Shown: one piece after another, positions 34,389 to 42,357 of the stretch | Layout of the letters: every line of letters begins with the position of its first letter | Numbering within the stretch: position 1 is the first letter of the stretch | Origin: Rhodopseudomonas palustris HaA2 | Lineage (GTDB): Bacteria > Pseudomonadota > Alphaproteobacteria > Rhizobiales > Xanthobacteraceae | NCBI RefSeq assembly: GCF_000013365.1 | Contig: NC_007778.1 | Location: 4,588,001 to 4,652,000, forward strand | DNA: 64,000 bases | Reading direction: 5' to 3' | Program-made: the position numbers and the translations under genes | The notes under the pieces: generated by a model | The model's database searches: none | Told to the model about the DNA's origin: nothing | What the model saw: the letters and a program-made list of their open reading frames with translations, nothing else

Positions 34389-34480
34389 CGTCATGGCCGG
34401 GCTTGCCCCGGCCATCCATCCCGCTTCGCAAAGGCGCCTTTCGAAGGCGATGGACCGCCGGGTCAAGCCCGGCGGTGACG
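34389..34480. repeat. Palindromic repeat, family C (CGTCATGGCCGGGC type), intergenic copy
   Basis: 92 bases with arms ATGGCCGGGC...GCCCGGCCAT and CCGCCGGG...CCCGGCGG. It lies between the permease and the ATPase gene. The copy at 35372-35463 has the same length and lies inside a coding sequence. Confidence 0.85.
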
Positions 34481-34502
34481 AATGGAATGTGGAGATGTCG
34501 TC

Positions 34503-36341
34503 ATGACCACCCCACCGCTCCTCGACATCCGCGACCTCACCGTCGAATTCGCCACCCGCCGCGGCATCGTCAAGGCGGTGCAGCATTTCGATATTTCGGT
34601 CGGCAAGGGCGAGACGCTGGCGATCGTCGGCGAATCCGGCTCGGGCAAATCGGTGACGTCGTTCGCGGTGATGCGCATCCTTGATCGCGCCGGCCGGATC
34701 GCCGAGGGCTCGGTGATGTTCGGCGGCATCGATATCAAGGCCGCGACCGAGCAGCAGATGCGCGACCTGCGCGGCCGCGAGATCTCGATGATCTTCCAGA
34801 ACCCGCGTGCCGCGCTCAATCCGATCCGCAAGGTCGGCGACCAGATCGAGGACGTGCTGCGCCAGCACGTTCAATCCACCTCGTCCGACCGCGGCGAGAA
34901 GGCGATCGCGGCTCTCGAGGCGGTGAAGATCGCGCGGCCGCGCGAGCGCTATCACGCCTATCCGTTCCAACTCTCCGGCGGCATGTGCCAGCGCGTGGTG
35001 ATCGCGCTGGCGCTGGCCTGCAATCCGCAATTGCTGATCGCCGACGAGCCGACCACCGGCCTCGACGTCACCACCCAGAAGGCGGTGATGGACCTGATCG
35101 TCGAACTCACGCGTAGTCGTGGCCTGTCGACCATCCTGATCACCCACGACCTCGGCCTCGCCGCCGCCTATTGCGACCGCGTCGTGGTGATGGAGAAGGG
35201 CCGCGTGGTCGAGACCGCGCTGGCCGCCGACATCTTCGCCAACCCGCAGCACCCCTACACGAAGAAGTTGATGCGCGCGACGCCGCGGCTGGGCGTGAGT
35301 TTGCGCGAGTTGCTCTCCGACGAAGAACGCGGGACGATGGCGGTCGCGATGCCGGCGCAATCAACCAAGCCCGTCATGGCCGGGCTTGACCCGGCCATCC
35401 ATCCCGCTTCGCAAGACGCTTCTTCGAAGGCGATGGACCCCCGGGTCAAGCCCGGGGGTGACGACCAGGCAGGCGGGGAGCGCGAAGCGACTCTGCAGGC
35501 ACCGCGGCCCCTCCTCGTCGTCGACAAGCTCGTCAAGGAATATCCCCGCCAGGGCGCGACCGCCGTGCTCGGCAAACTGTTTTCGCGCGGTCCCACGGTC
35601 GAGCCCGATGTCTTCCGCGCCGTCGACGGCATCAGCTTTACGGTCGGCCATGGCGAGAGCGTCGGGCTTGTCGGCGAATCCGGCTGCGGCAAGTCGACGA
35701 CCTCGATGATGGTGATGCGGCTGCTCGATCAGACCTCGGGGCGGATCAGTTTCGACGGCGAGGAGATCGGCGCTATTCTTCCGGGACGTTTCGCGCGGCT
35801 GCCGCAGCGCAAGGCGATCCAGATGGTGTTCCAGGACCCGACCGACAGCCTCAACCCGCGCTTCACCGCCGCACGCGCCATCGCCGATCCAATCATGCAG
35901 CTCGGCGACATCAAGGGCCGCGACGCGCTGCGCGCACGCTGCGAGGAATTGGCCGAACAGGTCGGCCTGCCGCTCGATCTGCTCGACCGCTTTCCGCATC
36001 AGCTCTCCGGCGGCCAGAAAGCCCGGGTCGGCATCGCCCGCGCCATCGCGCTGCAGCCGAAGCTGATCATTCTCGACGAACCCACCGCCGCGCTCGACGT
36101 CTCCGTGCAGGCCGTGGTGCTGAATTTGCTGCAGGACCTGAAACAGTCGATGGGGATGAGCTACCTGTTCGTGTCGCACGATCTCAACGTGGTGCGGCTC
36201 TTGTGCGACCGCGTGATCGTGATGCGCGCCGGCCGGATCGTCGAACAGGGAACATCCGAGCAGGTGCTCGGCGCGCCGCAGGACGCCTACACCCGCGAAC
36301 TGTTGACGGCGATCCCGCATCCGCCGCTGCCGGTGACGTGA
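34503..36341 (+). CDS. Dual ABC ATPase (DppD-DppF fusion) carrying an in-frame palindromic repeat
   Basis: The protein has 612 residues from the ATG at 34503, eight bases behind GGAG. Two complete ATPase domains are fused. Domain 1 (about 6-265) has Walker A GESGSGKS at 43-50 and the signature LSGGMCQRV, with Cys where Arg or Gln is usual. Domain 2 (about 339-600) has GESGCGKST, LSGGQKARVGIARA and LIILDEPTAALD. Residues about 290-320 (VMAGLDPAIHPASQ...DPRVKPGGDD) are not ABC sequence: they are the translation of a family-C palindromic repeat inserted in frame in the linker. The gene energises the two permeases upstream. Fusions of DppD and DppF are common in rhizobiales and keep equal dosage. 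Confidence 0.92.
   Translation: MTTPPLLDIRDLTVEFATRRGIVKAVQHFDISVGKGETLAIVGESGSGKSVTSFAVMRILDRAGRIAEGSVMFGGIDIKAATEQQMRDLRGREISMIFQNPRAALNPIRKVGDQIEDVLRQHVQSTSSDRGEKAIAALEAVKIARPRERYHAYPFQLSGGMCQRVVIALALACNPQLLIADEPTTGLDVTTQKAVMDLIVELTRSRGLSTILITHDLGLAAAYCDRVVVMEKGRVVETALAADIFANPQHPYTKKLMRATPRLGVSLRELLSDEERGTMAVAMPAQSTKPVMAGLDPAIHPASQDASSKAMDPRVKPGGDDQAGGEREATLQAPRPLLVVDKLVKEYPRQGATAVLGKLFSRGPTVEPDVFRAVDGISFTVGHGESVGLVGESGCGKSTTSMMVMRLLDQTSGRISFDGEEIGAILPGRFARLPQRKAIQMVFQDPTDSLNPRFTAARAIADPIMQLGDIKGRDALRARCEELAEQVGLPLDLLDRFPHQLSGGQKARVGIARAIALQPKLIILDEPTAALDVSVQAVVLNLLQDLKQSMGMSYLFVSHDLNVVRLLCDRVIVMRAGRIVEQGTSEQVLGAPQDAYTRELLTAIPHPPLPVT
35372..35463 (+). repeat. Family C palindromic repeat inside the dual ATPase gene
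   Basis: 92 bases, the same length as the intergenic copy about 1 kb upstream. Most differences lie in the loop. In the second stem a G-to-C change in one arm is matched by C-to-G in the other (CCGCCGGG/CCCGGCGG against CCCCCGGG/CCCGGGGG), so pairing is kept. It is read in frame without stops between the two ATPase domains. Confidence 0.88.
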
Positions 36342-36381
36342 TGATACTTGCTCAAAACACAGAGCCCCGCGCAGGGCCCAA

Positions 36382-36538
36382 CCTCTCCCCGCTCTGCGCG
36401 GGGAGAGGTCGACCGGCGCAGCGAAGCGAAGCCGGTCGGGTGAGGGGCCGGGCACCGCGCACAACTCAACATCAACACTCGCCGGGCCGCAGCAGCCCCT
36501 CACCCCAACCCTCTCCCCGCAAGAGCGGGGCGAGGGAG
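36382..36538. repeat. Palindromic intergenic repeat, family D (CCTCTCCCCGC type)
   Basis: About 157 bases. It holds a local hairpin CCTCTCCCCGC...GCGGGGAGAGG and then a distant arm GGTGAGGGG...CCCCTCACC, ending CTCTCCCCGCAAGAGCGGGG. It lies between the ATPase gene and atzG. Confidence 0.75.
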
Positions 36539-36578
36539 CAGGCCGTGCCTTCTTCCGACGCTTCCGATGGAGCTGATT

Positions 36579-36764
36579 ATGAGTTCTCCCAATCCCCTCG
36601 ACTCCTACATCGACTCCGTCGGCTCCGCCCTCGGGCTCACCATCGACCCGGCCTGGAAGCCGGCCGTGCGCGCCAATCTCGAAGTGTCACTGAGGCTGGC
36701 GCGGCAGGTCGACGAGTGTCCGCTTCCCGACGAGACCGAACCCGCGAGTGTCTTCAGTGCCTGA
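36579..36764 (+). CDS. atzG: AtzG/HpxX-like small subunit of AtzE-type amidase (DUF4089)
   Basis: The protein has 61 residues from the ATG at 36579, preceded by GGAG; an ATG four codons earlier is weaker. The text LDSYIDSVGSALGLTIDPAW and PAVRANLEVSLRLARQVDE matches DUF4089 proteins, GatC-derived small subunits that hold and stabilise the AtzE amidase (HpxX with HpxY in oxalurate gene clusters). Its stop is one base ahead of the atzE ATG. Such a small subunit is almost always beside its amidase, and this supports both calls. Confidence 0.85.
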   Translation: MSSPNPLDSYIDSVGSALGLTIDPAWKPAVRANLEVSLRLARQVDECPLPDETEPASVFSA

Positions 36765-36765
36765 G

Positions 36766-38169
36766 ATGAAGTCCGAAACATCCTCCGGCTGGATGACCGC
36801 CGCCGAGATCGCGGCGGCCGTCGCCAACCGGACGATGACCGCCCTCGACGCCACCGAAGCGGCGCTGGCGCGGATCGCGCAGCGCGACGCGACCCTGAAT
36901 GCCTTCACCGACATCGTCGCCGAGCGCGCCCGCAATCGCGCCCGCGCGATCGATGCAGCGATCGCGCGCGGCGAACAGGTCGGCCCGCTCGCCGGCGTGC
37001 CGTTCGCGGTGAAGAACCTGTTCAATGTCGCGGGCCTGACGACCCGCGCCGGCTCCAAGATCAATCGCGACCTTGCCCCCGCGAAACGCGATGCCACGCT
37101 GATCGAGCGGCTGGAAGCCGCCGGCGCGGTGCTGATCGGCGCGCTCAACATGGGCGAATACGCCTACGACTTCACCGGCGAGAATTTTCACGACGGCCCG
37201 TCGCGCAATCCGCACGACCCGACGCGGATGACCGGCGGCTCGTCCGGCGGTTCGGGTGCCGCGGTCGGCGGCGGCGAGGTGCCGCTGGCGCTCGGCTCGG
37301 ATACCAATGGCTCGATCCGGGTGCCGTCGTCGTTTTGCGGCATCTTCGGGCTGAAGCCGACCTATGGCCGGCTGCCGCGCTCGCGCTCGTTTCCGTTCGT
37401 CGCGAGCTTCGATCACCTCGGCCCGTTCGCGCGCAACGTCGCAGATCTCGCGCTCGCCTATGACGTGATGCAGGGGCCGGATTCCGACGACGCCGCCTGC
37501 TCGACGCGTTCGATCGAGCCGGTTCACGCCGCGCTGGCGCAAGGCCTCGACGGCCTGCGCATCGCGCGGGCCGGTGGGTACTTCGCGGCCAATCTGTTTC
37601 CCGAAGCCCGTGAAGCCGTCGATCGCGTGGCGAAGGCGCTCAGTATCACCATCACCGTGGAACTGCCCGAAGCCGCGCGCGCCCGCGCCGCGGCCTTCGT
37701 CATCACCACTGTCGAGGGCGCGTCGCTGCATCTCGATCGTCTGCGCCAGCGGCCGAATGATTTCGACCCCGCGGTGCGCGACCGGCTGATTGCAGGGGCG
37801 ATGATCCCGGCGCCGCTGGTCGACCGCGCGCAGAAATTTCGCCGCTGGTATCGCGCGCGCGTGCTCGAGTTGTTCAGGGACGTGGATGTCATCATCGCGC
37901 CGGCGACCCCCTGCGTCGCGCCGAAGCTCGGGCAGCAGAGCTTCATGCTCGACGGCGTGGAGCTGCCGGTGCGCGCCAATATCGGCATCCACACCCAGCC
38001 GATCTCGTTCATCGGCCTCCCGGTCGTGGCCGTGCCGATCCCGCTCGAGCCGATGCCGATCGGCATCCAGATCATCGCCGCGCCGTGGCGCGAGGACCTC
38101 GCGCTGCGCGTCGCGCATGCGCTCGAAACAGCCGGCGTCGCCTGCGCGCCGCGCCCGCAAACCTTTTGA
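36766..38169 (+). CDS. atzE: AtzE-family amidase (1-carboxybiuret hydrolase / HpxY-like)
   Basis: The protein has 467 residues from the ATG one base after the atzG stop; an upstream GTG at 36748 is in frame. The amidase-signature triad is intact: Lys83 in PFAVKNLF, cis-Ser159 in TGGSSGGSG and nucleophile Ser183 in DTNGSIRVPSS, with the spacing found in fatty acid amide hydrolase. Close relatives are AtzE, which with AtzG converts 1-carboxybiuret to 1,3-dicarboxyurea in cyanuric acid breakdown, and HpxY of purine-ureide (oxalurate) use. The downstream allophanate hydrolase would finish the route to ammonia and CO2. Which ureide is natural here cannot be told from sequence. Confidence 0.88.
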   Translation: MKSETSSGWMTAAEIAAAVANRTMTALDATEAALARIAQRDATLNAFTDIVAERARNRARAIDAAIARGEQVGPLAGVPFAVKNLFNVAGLTTRAGSKINRDLAPAKRDATLIERLEAAGAVLIGALNMGEYAYDFTGENFHDGPSRNPHDPTRMTGGSSGGSGAAVGGGEVPLALGSDTNGSIRVPSSFCGIFGLKPTYGRLPRSRSFPFVASFDHLGPFARNVADLALAYDVMQGPDSDDAACSTRSIEPVHAALAQGLDGLRIARAGGYFAANLFPEAREAVDRVAKALSITITVELPEAARARAAAFVITTVEGASLHLDRLRQRPNDFDPAVRDRLIAGAMIPAPLVDRAQKFRRWYRARVLELFRDVDVIIAPATPCVAPKLGQQSFMLDGVELPVRANIGIHTQPISFIGLPVVAVPIPLEPMPIGIQIIAAPWREDLALRVAHALETAGVACAPRPQTF

Positions 38170-38181
38170 TTGGATTCTGAC

Positions 38182-38577
38182 ATGGAACTCGACCTGCCCG
38201 ACGTGCTCGCAGAAGTCGGCGACGCTTTCGCCCGCTACGAGGCGGCGCTGATCAGCAACGACGTCGCCACGCTCGGCGAACTGTTCCGCAATGACCCGCG
38301 CACGATCCGCTACGGCATCGGCGAAAATCTCTACGGCTACGACGAGATCCAGGGCTTTCGCGCGGCGCGTTCGCCGGTCGGGCTGATGCGCAAGACGATG
38401 CGCACGGTGATCACCGCCTATGGCCGCGACATGGCGGTCGCCTCGACGCTGTTCACGCGCGACAGCGCGCCGGGCAAGATCGGCCGCCAGATGCAGACCT
38501 GGGTGCGCTTTGCGGAAGGCTGGCGGATCGTCGCCGCCCATGTCAGCGTCATCGATGAACCGCGGACCGGGGCATGA
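38182..38577 (+). CDS. hpxZ: HpxZ/AtzH-like protein (DUF3225, NTF2 fold)
   Basis: The protein has 131 residues from the ATG at 38182 (a TTG four codons earlier is in frame). The text LFRNDPRTIRYGIGENLYGY, RAARSPVG and WVRFAEGWRIVAAHVSVID is that of DUF3225 proteins named HpxZ in oxalurate clusters and AtzH in triazine clusters. They have an NTF2-like cone fold and are suspected enzymes or helpers acting between AtzE and AtzF. It follows atzE by 12 bases, and its stop overlaps the GntR gene start (ATGA). Confidence 0.82.
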   Translation: MELDLPDVLAEVGDAFARYEAALISNDVATLGELFRNDPRTIRYGIGENLYGYDEIQGFRAARSPVGLMRKTMRTVITAYGRDMAVASTLFTRDSAPGKIGRQMQTWVRFAEGWRIVAAHVSVIDEPRTGA

Positions 38578-39308
38578 CCATCGATCCGCTCGCGCTCGAC
38601 CGCGGCGCCGGCGCCCGCAAAGCCGGTGCGATCGCAGCCGCGCCGGGACAGCCCGCCGTGACCATCGGCAAGACCACCCGCGCCGAGGAATTGCGCCGCC
38701 TGCTCGCCGACGAGATCGTGCGCGGCGCGCTGCCGCCCGGCGCGCCGCTCGACGAAACCGAACTCGCCCACCGCTTCAAGGTGTCGCGCACGCCGGTCCG
38801 CGAGGCGCTGCGCCAATTGGTGACGAGCGGGCTCGTCGAGTCGCGGCCGCATCACGGCGCGGTGGTGGCCAAGCCGTCGTTCGAGCGACTGAGCGGCATG
38901 TTCGAAGCGATGGCCGAGCTGGAGGCGATGTGCGCCGGCTTCGCCGCCGAGCGAATGACGCCGCTGGAGCGCCGCGATCTCGAAGCGATCCACGACGAAC
39001 TGCGGATGCTCAGTCACCACGGCAATCCGGAACGCTTCCACGACGTCAACGAACGCTTCCACAACGCGATCTATGCCGGCGCGCACAACGACTACATCGC
39101 CGAGATCACGCTGGCGACGCGGGTGCGGGTGCAGCCGTTCCGGCGCGCGCAGTTTCGCAATCTCGGACGCCTCGCCAAATCGCAGGCCGAACACGACCGC
39201 GTCGTGGTGGCGATCATGCGCGGCGACCGCAATGCCGCTGCGGCCGCGATGCGCGGCCATATCGCGCTGGTGCGCGACGAATATGAAATCTACGCCGTCT
39301 CGGTGTGA
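38574..39308 (+). CDS. GntR-family regulator with FCD domain
   Basis: The protein has 244 residues. After a 30-residue N-terminal extension, the winged helix-turn-helix is at about 33-100 (EELRRLLADEIVRGALPPGA, then ETELAHRFKVSRTPVREALRQL). The rest is an FCD ligand-binding domain with the metal-binding pattern HDELRMLS...DVNERFHNAIY...AEHDRVVVAIM...MRGHI. It is encoded inside the operon, between hpxZ and atzF, and most likely represses the whole transport and amidase operon until a ureide intermediate binds. The likely operator lies ahead of 30620. Confidence 0.9.
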   Translation: MTIDPLALDRGAGARKAGAIAAAPGQPAVTIGKTTRAEELRRLLADEIVRGALPPGAPLDETELAHRFKVSRTPVREALRQLVTSGLVESRPHHGAVVAKPSFERLSGMFEAMAELEAMCAGFAAERMTPLERRDLEAIHDELRMLSHHGNPERFHDVNERFHNAIYAGAHNDYIAEITLATRVRVQPFRRAQFRNLGRLAKSQAEHDRVVVAIMRGDRNAAAAAMRGHIALVRDEYEIYAVSV

Positions 39309-39320
39309 CTGGAGCTTTTC

Positions 39321-41120
39321 GTGACTGAAACCATCGCCGACATTCTCGCCGCGCATCGCGCCGGCACCACGACGCCCGCGCAGACCATCGCGCGCTGCTA
39401 TCAGCGCATCCGCGCTCATGCCGATCCCGCGCTGTTCATCACGCTGCGCGACGAGGCGGACGCCGTGGCCGAAGCCGTGGCGCTCGCCGCCCGTGACCCG
39501 TCGCTGCCGCTCTACGGCGTGCCGGTCGCCGTCAAGGACAATATCGACGTCGCCGGCCTGCCGACCACCGCGGCCTGTCCGGCTTTCGCGTATCAGCCGG
39601 CGCAGGATTCCACCGCGGTTGCGAAGCTGCGCGCCGCAGGCGCGATCATCATCGGCAAGACCAATCTCGATCAGTTCGCCACCGGCCTGGTCGGCGTGCG
39701 CTCGCCCTACGGCATTCCGCGCAACGCGATGCGCGCCGATCTGGTGCCGGGCGGCTCGAGTTCGGGTTCGGCGGTCGCGGTCGGCGCCGGCCTGGTGCCG
39801 CTGTCCCTCGGCACCGACACCGCCGGCTCCGGCCGCGTCCCGGCGATGCTCAACAACATCGTCGGGCTGAAGCCGAGCCTCGGCCTGATCTCGACCACCG
39901 GCCTGGTGCCGGCGTGCCGCACGCTGGATTGCATCTCGGTGTTCGCGCTGACCGTGGACGACGCGATGATCGCGCTGCGGGTGATGGGCACCCCCGACGC
40001 CACCGATCCGTATTCGCGCGCTCGGCCGATCGCGCCGATGTCGGCGATGCCCGACAGGCCACGGCTCGGCGTACCGCGGCCCGATCAGTTGCAGTTTTTC
40101 GGCGATCAGCAATCCGAACAGGCCTATGCCGACGCGCTGCAACGCTGGACGTCGCTCGGCGCCGAACTGATCGAGATCGATGTCGCGCCCTTATACGAGA
40201 CCGCGCGGCTGCTCTATGACGGCCCGTGGGTCGCCGAGCGCTATCTCGCGATCCGCGAGCTGATCGACGCGACCCCCGACGCGCTGCATCCGGTGACGCG
40301 GCAGATCACGCTCGGCGGCAAGGCGATCAGCGCCGCCGACACATTCGCAGCGCTGTATCGACTGCAGGCGTTGCGCAAGCTCGCGGAGCCCGCCTTCGCG
40401 GCGATCGACGCGCTGGTGCTGCCGACGGCGCCGACCGCCTACACGGTCGAACAGGTGCTGGCCGATCCGGTCACGCTCAACAGCCGGCTCGGCACCTACA
40501 CCAATTTCGTCAATCTGCTCGACCTTTGCGGGCTCGCGATCCCGGCGTCGATCCGCGCCGACGGCATCCCGTTCGGCGTCACGCTGCTGGCGCCGGGCGG
40601 CCGCGATGCCGAGCTCGCCAGCCTCGGCCGCATGTTCCACGCCGACACCGCGCTGCCGATGGGCGCGACGGGCGTCGCCCTGCCGCCGCTGGCGGCGCTG
40701 GATGCGGACGCCGGCACGGACCACATTCAGATCGCGGTGGTCGGCGCGCATCTGTCCGGCATGGCGCTGAACGGCGAGCTGACGTCGCTGGACGGCCGAC
40801 TGTTGCGCGCGACCGCGACGGCGCCGGACTACAAGCTCTATGCGCTGAACGGCACGGTGCCGCCGAAGCCCGGCATGCTGCGCGTCGCAGCAGGCGCAGG
40901 CGCGGCGATCGCGCTGGAAATCTGGTCGCTGTCGCCGGCCGCGTTCGGCCGCTTCGTCGCTGCGATCCCGCAGCCCTTGTCGATCGGCACCCTGAAGCTG
41001 GCGGACGGCGCGCTGGTCAAAGGCTTCCTGGTCGAGCCCGCCGCGCTCGAGGTCGCCCGCGACATCACCCATTTCGGCGGCTGGCGGGCCTATATGGCGG
41101 AGCTGGCGAAAGCGGGGTGA
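39321..41120 (+). CDS. atzF: Allophanate hydrolase (AtzF)
   Basis: The protein has 599 residues with GTG as start, six bases behind GGAG. The N-terminal amidase domain has the triad Lys72 (VAVKDNIDVAG), Ser146 (PGGSSSGSA) and Ser170 (GTDTAGSGRVPA). The C-terminal domain (about 450-599; IAVVGAHLSGMALNGELTSL at its start) is the second AtzF domain, which decarboxylates the intermediate. Full length agrees with AtzF/DUR2-like allophanate hydrolases. It splits allophanate (or 1,3-dicarboxyurea-derived products) to ammonia and CO2. No urea carboxylase subunit is nearby, so the substrate comes from AtzE-type action and not from urea. Confidence 0.93.
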   Translation: MTETIADILAAHRAGTTTPAQTIARCYQRIRAHADPALFITLRDEADAVAEAVALAARDPSLPLYGVPVAVKDNIDVAGLPTTAACPAFAYQPAQDSTAVAKLRAAGAIIIGKTNLDQFATGLVGVRSPYGIPRNAMRADLVPGGSSSGSAVAVGAGLVPLSLGTDTAGSGRVPAMLNNIVGLKPSLGLISTTGLVPACRTLDCISVFALTVDDAMIALRVMGTPDATDPYSRARPIAPMSAMPDRPRLGVPRPDQLQFFGDQQSEQAYADALQRWTSLGAELIEIDVAPLYETARLLYDGPWVAERYLAIRELIDATPDALHPVTRQITLGGKAISAADTFAALYRLQALRKLAEPAFAAIDALVLPTAPTAYTVEQVLADPVTLNSRLGTYTNFVNLLDLCGLAIPASIRADGIPFGVTLLAPGGRDAELASLGRMFHADTALPMGATGVALPPLAALDADAGTDHIQIAVVGAHLSGMALNGELTSLDGRLLRATATAPDYKLYALNGTVPPKPGMLRVAAGAGAAIALEIWSLSPAAFGRFVAAIPQPLSIGTLKLADGALVKGFLVEPAALEVARDITHFGGWRAYMAELAKAG

Positions 41121-41157
41121 GGGCTGGCAAACCGAGCAGCGCGCAGCAACACCCAGC

Positions 41158-41266
41158 CGTCATCCCCGCGCAGGCGGGGATCCAGTATCCCGGAGCGCCG
41201 GCGTTCAGCACGGTGCTAACAACTCGCGCGCTCTGCAATACTGGGTTGCCCGGTCAAGCCGGCGGG
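41158..41266. repeat. Intergenic repeat, family E (CGTCATCCCCGCGCAGGCGGGG type)
   Basis: About 109 bases. CCCCGCGCAGGCGGGG is a compact hairpin, followed by ATCCAGTAT, which faces AATACTGGGTTG near the other end, then CCCGGTCAAGCCGGCGGG. It lies between convergent genes, where it may also help termination. Confidence 0.75.
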
Positions 41267-41317
41267 AGTACATGATGCGCGCGCCGAATCAAACTCAGGC
41301 GCGCGCCGGCCTTCTTC

Positions 41318-42307
41318 TCACCCGATCGCCTTCAGATACAGGCTCGGGTCGAAATACTTGTCCGCCGGGGTGAATTCCTTGATGTTGGCAGCGCCCATGA
41401 AGAAGTCGGTCGACTGCTGCAGCCATTTGGTCACGCTGCCGTCGGCATACATCCGCACCCAGTCTTTCGACGAGAACATCTTCTGCGCCTTGAACTGCTC
41501 CTTGATGTCGGACAGCGGCGTCTGGCTGTAGTGGTTCTTCTGGATCGCCTCCAAGGCGTCCTCGCTGTTGGCGACGATGTAGTCATTGGCTTCGCCCCAG
41601 CCCTTGATCAGGTTGGTCAGCGTCTCCTTGTTGGCGTCGTAGTAATCGTTCGCCGCCGCCCAGCCGCCGATGATCGCGGCCTGCGGATAGAACGCCGAGG
41701 CGTCGGTGAGCTTGACCGCGTCCTTGACCTTGTCGCGCACGGTGACGTTGAACGGCACCCACAGCGCCACCGCAGGCACCGCCCCGGAGATGAACGACGT
41801 CACCGCCGCCGGCATGGACTGGTTCAGGATCTCGACCTCCTTCGGGTCGATCTTGTTGGCGCGCAGCGCCCGGTCGAGGAAGACGTGCGCGGTGGTGCCG
41901 ACCGCGGTGGCGATGCGTTTGCCCTTGAGGTCGGCGAAGCTGTTGATGCCCATGTCGCGATGCACCCAGAGCTGCGCCGTCGCCACTTCGATATTGTTGA
42001 CCAGGAACACCTTGCCCTGGCCGCGCGCCGGGAAATTCGACAGCACCGCGCCGGTGGACAGCACGTCGAGGCTGCCGCCGATCAGCGCCTGGAAGATCTC
42101 CAGGCCGGTGTTGAACTGGCGCAGTTCGAGCTCGAGCCCGTGCTTGGCGAACAGGCCGCGATCGACGCCGGTCCAGATCTGGCCGTCGACGGCAAGCGTA
42201 TGCAGATAGCCGACGCGGATCTTGGTCTTGCTCTGCGCGATCGCCGGCGCGGCGAGCCCGCTCAATGCGACGCCTGCGGCGGAAGCCAGGAACGTTCTGC
42301 GGTCCAT
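41318..42307 (-). CDS. Taurine/sulfonate/nitrate-type ABC binding protein (NMT1/SsuA-like)
   Basis: The protein has 329 residues from the ATG at 42307, with GGGAGG upstream. MDRRTFLASAAGVALSGLAA is a twin-arginine type signal peptide. The mature protein has the NMT1/THI5-like binding fold: IRVGYLHTLAVDGQIWTGVD, FAKHGLELELRQFNTG, LIGGSLDVLSTGAV, LKGKRIATAVGTTAHVFLDR. Relatives bind taurine, alkanesulfonates, nitrate or aromatic acids. It heads nothing: it is the last gene of the three-gene operon permease-ATPase-binding protein read from 43955. Confidence 0.88.
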   Translation of the reverse strand: MDRRTFLASAAGVALSGLAAPAIAQSKTKIRVGYLHTLAVDGQIWTGVDRGLFAKHGLELELRQFNTGLEIFQALIGGSLDVLSTGAVLSNFPARGQGKVFLVNNIEVATAQLWVHRDMGINSFADLKGKRIATAVGTTAHVFLDRALRANKIDPKEVEILNQSMPAAVTSFISGAVPAVALWVPFNVTVRDKVKDAVKLTDASAFYPQAAIIGGWAAANDYYDANKETLTNLIKGWGEANDYIVANSEDALEAIQKNHYSQTPLSDIKEQFKAQKMFSSKDWVRMYADGSVTKWLQQSTDFFMGAANIKEFTPADKYFDPSLYLKAIG

Positions 42308-42357
42308 TTCGATCCTCCCTCTGTTGGCCTTGGTCGGCTTGTTGTTATCCCGATTCT

